A stretch of DNA of 64,000 nucleotides. Source: Streptomyces sp. NBC_00271. GTDB lineage: Bacteria > Actinomycetota > Actinomycetes > Streptomycetales > Streptomycetaceae. The position numbers were made by a program, and so were the translations under genes. The DNA is taken from the NCBI RefSeq assembly GCF_036178845.1, contig NZ_CP108070.1, positions 9,176,001 through 9,240,000 of the forward strand, read 5' to 3'. Below the pieces are notes generated by a model, which was not told the DNA's origin, did not search any database, and saw only the letters and a list, made by a program, of their open reading frames with translations. Below, piece after piece: positions 58,935 through 64,000 of this stretch (the first letter of the stretch is position 1; every line of letters begins with the position of its first letter).

Positions 58935-60272
58935 TCAGACGTTCCGGAAGCGGTTGATGGCGTCGATGTGCTGGGCGCGCTTCTCCTCGTCGCGCACGCC
59001 CAAGCCCTCGCGGGGCGCCAGCGCGAGCACGCCGACCTTGCCCTGGTGGAGGTTGCGGTGGACGTCGTACGCGGCCTGCCCGGTCTCCTCCAGGGAGTAC
59101 ACCTTGGAGAGCGTCGGGTGGATCTTGCCCTTGGCGACCAGCCGGTTGGCCTCCCAGGCCTCGCGGTAGTTGGCGAAGTGCGAGCCGATGATGCGCTTCA
59201 GCGACATCCACAGGTAGCGGTTGTCGTACTCGTGGTTGTAGCCCGAGGTCGAGGCGCAGGTGACGATGGTGCCGCCCTTGCGGGTGACGTAGACGGAGGC
59301 GCCGAAGGTCTCGCGGCCCGGGTGCTCGAAGACGATGTCGACGTCCTCGCCGCCCGTCAGCTCACGGATGCGCTTCCCGAACCGCTTCCACTCCTTGGGG
59401 TCCTGGTTGTGCTCGTCCTTCCAGAACTTGAAGCCCTCGGCGTTGCGGTCGATGATCGCCTCGGCGCCCATCGCCCGGCAGATGTCCGCCTTCTGGTCGC
59501 TGCTGACGACGCAGATGGGGTTGGCGCCACCGGCGAGCGCGAACTGCGTCGCGTACGAGCCGAGCCCGCCGCTCGCGCCCCAGATGAGGACGTTGTCGCC
59601 CTGCTTCATGCCGGCGCCGTTCCTCGACACGAGCTGCCGGTACGCGGTGGAGTTCACGAGCCCGGGAGCGGCGGCCTCCTCCCACGACAGGTGGTCGGGC
59701 TTGGGCATCAGCTGGTTGGACTTGACGAGGGCTATCTCGGCGAGGCCGCCGAAGTTGGTCTCGAAGCCCCAGATGCGCTGCTCGGGGTCGAGCATCGTGT
59801 CGTTGTGGCCGTCCGAGGACTCCAGCTCGACGGAGAGACAGTGCGCGACGACCTCGTCGCCCGGGTGCCAGGCGTTCACGCCCGGGCCGGTGCGCAGGAC
59901 GACGCCCGCCAGGTCGGAGCCGATGACGTGGTACGGCAGGTCGTGCCGCTTGGTGAGCTCGCTGAGCCTGCCGTAGCGCTCCAGGAAGGAGAACGTCGAC
60001 ACCGGCTCGAAGATCGAGGTCCACACGGAGTTGTAGTTGACGGAGGAGGCCATCACGGCCACCAGGGCCTCGCCCGGGCCGAGCTCCGGCACCGGCACGT
60101 CGTCCAGGTGGATCGACTTGCGGGGGTCCTTGTCGCGGGTGGTGAGCCCCGCGAACATCTCCGTCTCGTCCTTGTGCACGGTGATCGCGCGGTACGACTC
60201 GGGGAGCGGAAGAGCGGCGAAGTCGGCGGACGTGGCCGTCTGCGACTGAATCGCGTCCAGGATTTCCTTCAC
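58935..60272 (-). CDS. ccr: Crotonyl-CoA carboxylase/reductase
   Basis: A 445-residue reductase-carboxylase. Family blocks are SSVNYNSVWTSIFEPVSTF (Asn of the CO2 site), RIWGFETNFGG (Phe-Glu pair), GAGMKQGDNVLIWGASGG (NADPH), FEHPGRETFGAS and LKRIIGSHFANYREAW (His of the CO2 site). It carboxylates crotonyl-CoA with NADPH to ethylmalonyl-CoA, feeding both acetate assimilation and polyketide extender units. The GTG at 60272 with GGAGG upstream gives the normal length; a GTG 39 bp upstream is also possible. First gene of the ccr-meaA-lyase-MaoC-dehydrogenase operon. Confidence 0.95.
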   Translation of the reverse strand: MKEILDAIQSQTATSADFAALPLPESYRAITVHKDETEMFAGLTTRDKDPRKSIHLDDVPVPELGPGEALVAVMASSVNYNSVWTSIFEPVSTFSFLERYGRLSELTKRHDLPYHVIGSDLAGVVLRTGPGVNAWHPGDEVVAHCLSVELESSDGHNDTMLDPEQRIWGFETNFGGLAEIALVKSNQLMPKPDHLSWEEAAAPGLVNSTAYRQLVSRNGAGMKQGDNVLIWGASGGLGSYATQFALAGGANPICVVSSDQKADICRAMGAEAIIDRNAEGFKFWKDEHNQDPKEWKRFGKRIRELTGGEDVDIVFEHPGRETFGASVYVTRKGGTIVTCASTSGYNHEYDNRYLWMSLKRIIGSHFANYREAWEANRLVAKGKIHPTLSKVYSLEETGQAAYDVHRNLHQGKVGVLALAPREGLGVRDEEKRAQHIDAINRFRNV

Positions 60273-60586
60273 GGTGTTGCCTCCGGCGATGAGCGTCTTG
60301 AGGGAAGACACTTGAGGGTTACGTCGGTGCTGCTGCTGGGAGTGAGGGGTGTGCCGTCGGTTCGGCGGAGGGGTGGTGCGGTGGCAGCGCCGGGTTGGCG
60401 CAAAAGGTTGCCTGTGACGCAGGCGTCCGGGCGCGCTCGCCAGTGGCTTGCGGGGACAGCCGGCGTACGAAAGGTCTCTGCACGCCGGCCGCCCGGACAA
60501 CATCAACGTATGGCACGCCGTGTCACCTCGCAAGGCACGGAGTGCCATGAATTTCGCTCAGGTGAAATCTTTACGTAACACGTGAG

Positions 60587-60619
60587 CGATGATCGATCAG
60601 ATCGACCGATGATCGATCA
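60587..60619. promoter_or_regulatory. Twin TGATCGATCA palindromes upstream of ccr
   Basis: CGATGATCGATCA occurs at 60587-60599 and 60607-60619; each ends in the perfect palindrome TGATCGATCA, and the two are exactly 20 bp apart (two helical turns). They lie about 315 bp upstream of ccr, next to an AT-richer stretch. Good candidate for cooperative repressor binding, for instance by the TetR protein at 61415-62227. Confidence 0.55.
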
Positions 60620-61414
60620 AAACGCACTGGTCAGGGGCGGTCTGGAGGGGCCGCCGCACGGGCCGGAGCGGCGGGGTGGCGGGCCGCTTCGGAGAACACC
60701 TGGTGTCGGTGGCACGGCGTGAGGGTTCCGGCGTGGAGGCGCGTGCGGGGGTGGGGTCGGGGTGAGCCGACGTTGCAGAGGGCCGACGAGACGTCCTGGG
60801 GAGCGCCGGGCGTCGGGAGCGCCGGGCGGTCGATGACGGGGGCGCTCGGCGGCGAAGCCGGGGGTGCGGGCGACGGGACCAGGGGGCGTACCTGCCTGAG
60901 GGCGGCACTTTTCGGCCCACGCCTCACGGCGCCCGTCCGTCCGGCTGGGGCGGTGGCGTGCCGGGCCGGCGCCAGAGTGCGTCTGCCGGGCTGGCCAGGT
61001 ACAGGGCCATCGCCGTGCGCGTGCTCCGGTGGACGGCCATGGCGACCAGCCGCGGCACCGCAACTCGGCGAGGGTGAAGACCCACCCGTCCAGACCGTGC
61101 CGCGCCCCGAGAAGATCCATCAACTCCGCACACCTTAGGAGGAGTTCGGCCGGATCCCGGGGCGTGCCGGGGTGGTCCTGGCGACCGGCCCCAGCATGCT
61201 CGGGCTGATGCCGGCCCCGGCGACGGGACGCCTGGTGACGGGACTGCTGACGGGAAAGCCGGACGACTCTCTGCCCCCCGGATTCGCTTCCGGCCGAGCT
61301 ATCAGTTCGTCCCCGGCCGAGCCGTCAGGAGTGGACTCGGACCGTCCTGACGGGCGCGCGTGAGTCCGGGCGGGACCGCGCCCCCGGCGCCGGAAGGGCC
61401 CTGCGACCCGCGTT
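60620..61414. other. 795-bp gap, no confident gene
   Basis: Frames on both strands are Pro/Arg-rich and look like shadows. One complement frame near 60960-61120 reads VAMAVHRSTRTAMALYLASPADAL, which has coding-like character, but no start, family or intact end can be shown. It may be a decayed small gene. Confidence 0.4.
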
Positions 61415-62227
61415 CTACGACCGCTCCCGCAACGCCTGCTCGATGGTCCGCATGACCTGGTCCAAGGGCGCGTCGACGCGGGCCACGGTCACCAGGACGT
61501 CACCCTCGGTGAAGGCGGACGCCGGCGCCGTACGGGGCGTGGTTTCCCGCCCGGCCCCGATCCCCGTCCCGAAGGTCTTGCGGACGATGGAGAAGGCGTG
61601 GTCCAGCTGCGCCTCGACGTCGCCTTGTCCCCCCGCCCGCAGCCAGCGCCGCAGGACATGGTTGTGGGCCGTGACCACGGCGGACGCGGCGACCTCCGCG
61701 AGCAGCGGATCGTCGTTGGCGTCGTCGTCGTGCGCGTGCTCGTCGAAGTGGCCCAGGAGATAGCGGGTGAAGAGCCGCTCGTAGCGGGCCACGGAGGCGA
61801 TCTCGGCCTCCCGGAGCGTGGGTACCTCGCGGGTCAGCTTGTAGCGCGAGACGGAGATCTCGGGCTGGGCCGCGTACATCGTCATGACTTCCTTGATGCC
61901 GCGGCACACCGTGTCGAGCGGGTGTTCGTGCGCCGGAGCCGCGTTGAGGACCGCCTCCGCGCGGATCAGGGTGTCGTCGTGATCGGGGAAGATCGCCTCT
62001 TCCTTGGAGCGGAAGTGGCGGAAGAACGTGCGGCGGGCCACCCCGGCCCGGGCCGCGATCTCGTCGACGGTGGTCGCCTCGTACCCCTTGGTCGCGAACA
62101 GCTCCATGGCCGCGGCCGCCAGTTCTCGGCGCATCTTGAGCCGTTGGGCGGCGGCGCGACTGCCCGCGGCGCTCTCCGGAGCGTCGGGCGTGGCTGGTGT
62201 ACGTGAGGACTTGGCGGGCTGGGACAT
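61415..62227 (-). CDS. TetR-family transcriptional regulator
   Basis: A 270-residue TetR protein. HTH: RRELAAAAMELFATKGYEATTVDEI then RAGVARRTFFRHFRSKEEAIF, with an N-terminal Ser/Ala/Thr-rich leader of 35 residues. The C-terminal domain has an acidic His-Asp stretch (HFDEHAHDDDANDDP) and a tail of about 50 residues after the usual end. It lies between the 3-hydroxyacyl-CoA dehydrogenase and ccr genes on the same strand; control of the fatty-acid/ethylmalonyl-CoA genes is likely, with acyl-CoA as a plausible ligand, but this is inference from position. Confidence 0.88.
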   Translation of the reverse strand: MSQPAKSSRTPATPDAPESAAGSRAAAQRLKMRRELAAAAMELFATKGYEATTVDEIAARAGVARRTFFRHFRSKEEAIFPDHDDTLIRAEAVLNAAPAHEHPLDTVCRGIKEVMTMYAAQPEISVSRYKLTREVPTLREAEIASVARYERLFTRYLLGHFDEHAHDDDANDDPLLAEVAASAVVTAHNHVLRRWLRAGGQGDVEAQLDHAFSIVRKTFGTGIGAGRETTPRTAPASAFTEGDVLVTVARVDAPLDQVMRTIEQALRERS

Positions 62228-62270
62228 GACCCGAACGTACTGCATGTGCGCAGGGGAACGCGCATGTCCG

Positions 62271-62305
62271 GGGAACCCCCCACCCTCGACGGGTGGGGGG
62301 TTCCC
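62271..62305 (-). terminator. Strong hairpin after the dehydrogenase gene
   Basis: A 15-bp perfect stem, GGGAACCCCCCACCC and complement, loop TCGAC. It lies 59 bp past the stop of the leftward dehydrogenase gene and upstream of the TetR start. Confidence 0.8.
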
Positions 62306-62363
62306 GGCCGGGCCGAGCAGTCCGCCCCAGTCGGCGGTGTCGGCCAGCCGGTCGCCGGGACGC

Positions 62364-64000
62364 TCAGCGGCGGGCATATTCGCGGAAGCCGCGGCCCGTC
62401 TTGCGGCCGAGGCAGCCCGCGGCCACCAGGTGCTCCAGGAGCGGCGCGGGGGCGAGACCCGGGTCGCGGAACTCGCGGTGCAGGACCTTCTCGATGGCGA
62501 GCGAGACGTCCAGACCGACGACGTCGAGGAGTTCGAACGGCCCCATCGGGTAGCCGCCGCCCAGCTTCATCGCGGCGTCGATGTCGTCGAGGGTGGCGTA
62601 GTGCTCCTGGACCATCTTGATCGCGTTGTTCAGGTACGGGAAGAGCAGCGCGTTCACGATGAAACCGGCCCGGTCCCCGCAGTCCACCGGGTGCTTGCGG
62701 ATCTTCCCGCACAGCTCGCGGACCGTGGCGTGCACGTCGTCCGTGGTCAGGACGGTCCTGACCACCTCGACCAGCTTCATCGCCGGGGCCGGGTTGAAGA
62801 AGTGCATGCCGATCACGTCCTGGGGGCGTGAGGTGGCACGGGCGCAGGCGACCACGGGCAGCGAGGAGGTGGTCGTGGCGAGGATCGCGCCGGGCTTGCA
62901 GACCTTGTCGAACACCCCGAACAGCTGCTGCTTGACCTCCAGGTCCTCGGCCACCGCCTCCAGGGCGAGATCGACGTCGGCGAAGGCGTCGTACGAGCCC
63001 GCCGGGACGATCAGGTCCAGGGTGCTCGCGGCGGCCTCGGCGGTCATCCGGCCCTTGTCGACCGAGCGGGCCAGCGACTTGCCGATGCGGGCCTTCGCGG
63101 CCTGTGCCTTCTCCTCGGTGCGGGCGGCGAGGACGACCTCGTACCCGGCCTTCGCGAAGACCTCGGCGATGCCGGAGGCCATGGTCCCCGAGCCCGCGAC
63201 GCCGACGGAGCGGACCGTGCGGCCGGGGACCTCGGGGCCGCCGGAGAGGGGGGTCAGCGCGTCCCGCACGACCGTCGCGCTGCCGGGCGCCTCGTAGGAG
63301 TAGAAGCCCCGCCCCGACTTGCGGCCGGTCAGGCCCGCCTCGCTGAGCTGCTTGAGGATGGGCGCGGGGGCGTGCAGCCGGTCGCGGGACTCGGCGTACA
63401 TGGCCTCCAGGACCGTCCGCGCGGTGTCGACGCCGATCAGGTCGAGCAGCGCGAGCGGGCCCATGGGCAGCCCGCAGCCGAGCTTCATCGCGGCGTCGAT
63501 GTCCTCGCGCGAGGCGTACTTGGCCTCGTACATCGCGGCGGCCTGGTTGAGGTAGCCGAACAGCAGCCCGTCGGCGACGAAGCCGGGGCGGTCGCCGACC
63601 GCGACGGGCTCCTTGCCGAGGTCGAGCGCGAGGTTGGTGACCGCGCTCACGGCCGTGGGCGCGGTCAGCACCGACGACACGACCTCGACCAGCTTCATCG
63701 CCGGGGCCGGGTTGAAGAAGTGCAGGCCGAGGACGCGCTCGGGGCGGGCCGAGTCGGCGGCCAGGCGCGTCACCGAGAGCGCGTTGGTGCCGGTGGCCAG
63801 GATGGTGTCCGGACGCACGATGCCGTCCAGCGCGCGGAAGACCTGCTGCTTGATCTCGTACGACTCCGGGGTCACCTCGATGACCAGATCGGCGTCGGCG
63901 GCGGCCGCGAGGTCGGTGAAGGTGCGGAAGCGGGGCAGGGCGTCGGCGCGCTCCTGCTCGCTGAGGCGCTCGCGTCGCACGGCGCGGGCGGTGGAGGCTT
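62364..64000 (-). CDS. Fused double 3-hydroxyacyl-CoA dehydrogenase, 5' end outside window
   Basis: At least 545 residues; the N-terminus lies beyond the right edge. Two homologous 3-hydroxyacyl-CoA dehydrogenases are joined in one chain. The first half is missing its NAD loop here and shows LGLHFFNPAPAMKLVEVV (catalytic His), GDRPGFVADGLLFGYLNQAA and GLPMGPLALLDLIGVD. The second half begins VGVAGSGTMASGIAEVFAKAGYEVV and repeats IGMHFFNPAPAMKLVEVV and GGGYPMGPFELLDVVGLD. No hydratase domain. It interconverts acetoacetyl-CoA and 3-hydroxybutyryl-CoA, a feed to ccr via crotonyl-CoA, which fits its place upstream of that operon. Confidence 0.9.
   Translation of the reverse strand, partial: ASTARAVRRERLSEQERADALPRFRTFTDLAAAADADLVIEVTPESYEIKQQVFRALDGIVRPDTILATGTNALSVTRLAADSARPERVLGLHFFNPAPAMKLVEVVSSVLTAPTAVSAVTNLALDLGKEPVAVGDRPGFVADGLLFGYLNQAAAMYEAKYASREDIDAAMKLGCGLPMGPLALLDLIGVDTARTVLEAMYAESRDRLHAPAPILKQLSEAGLTGRKSGRGFYSYEAPGSATVVRDALTPLSGGPEVPGRTVRSVGVAGSGTMASGIAEVFAKAGYEVVLAARTEEKAQAAKARIGKSLARSVDKGRMTAEAAASTLDLIVPAGSYDAFADVDLALEAVAEDLEVKQQLFGVFDKVCKPGAILATTTSSLPVVACARATSRPQDVIGMHFFNPAPAMKLVEVVRTVLTTDDVHATVRELCGKIRKHPVDCGDRAGFIVNALLFPYLNNAIKMVQEHYATLDDIDAAMKLGGGYPMGPFELLDVVGLDVSLAIEKVLHREFRDPGLAPAPLLEHLVAAGCLGRKTGRGFREYARR

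Noticed and set aside
57105..60578. Very long + strand frames opposite meaA and ccr
   Set aside because: Antisense shadows of well-recognised genes.
60617..61123. 168-codon complement frame upstream of ccr
   Set aside because: Mostly Pro/Arg low-complexity, no domain and no RBS. Only a short stretch looks protein-like, so it was left as part of a gap.

Overview
The window is high-GC actinobacterial DNA, almost certainly from a Streptomyces chromosome. The signs are strong third-position G/C bias, GTG and TTG starts, TAATG and ATGA gene overlaps, and an ethylmalonyl-CoA pathway operon followed by psd-pssA. Several neighbours are also typical of the genus (HGxxPAAW protein, GPP34 protein, COG4705 membrane proteins).

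Layout. 0-13 kb: the end of a phytoene-desaturase-like oxidoreductase, a secreted GH30 glycosidase, a macro-domain protein, a P-loop kinase, an SDR plus NTF2-like operon that shares a TetR operator with a TetR gene 5 kb away, a LysR regulator, an MFS exporter, a GPP34 protein, an epoxide-hydrolase-like enzyme, and a polyprenyl diphosphate synthase with a very long repetitive N-terminal tail. 12-23 kb: an envelope region. Two separate BlaI/M56-protease pairs each sit beside membrane genes (GT-C transferase plus UPF0104 flippase-like protein; DedA plus PAP2 phosphatase). A two-component system and two COG4705 proteins lie among them; one COG4705 gene and a response regulator were both beheaded by what looks like a single deletion. 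23-28 kb: an NmtR-like metal sensor divergent from a P1B-4 metal ATPase, then an alkylation-repair pair (Ada-AlkA fusion and Ogt).

28.5-46.6 kb is accessory DNA, bounded on the left by a truncated sirtuin whose intact paralogue lies 3 kb further in. It holds a three-gene cassette resembling a secreted muralytic effector with partner and immunity proteins, orphan immunity-type genes (Imm21, HEAT-like), a PD-(D/E)XK-like protein, fragments of IS5, IS21 and IS630 elements, at least five broken genes, a kinase gene whose frame is broken inside an 8-bp tandem repeat, and three copies of a roughly 120-bp dispersed repeat.

46.6-64 kb returns to core-like genes: a MerR gene and its oxidoreductase with matching MerR-type promoters, a MinD-like ATPase next to scars of kinase and trypco-like genes, a NUDIX protein, an ADP-ribosylglycohydrolase, glycerate kinase, pssA/psd, and the operon ccr-meaA-CoA ester lyase-MaoC-acyl-CoA dehydrogenase. 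That operon is preceded by a TetR regulator and a fused double 3-hydroxyacyl-CoA dehydrogenase that runs off the right edge. Together ccr operon and dehydrogenase point to acetyl-CoA/C4 assimilation and supply of ethylmalonyl-CoA.

No rRNA, tRNA or CRISPR array was recognised.
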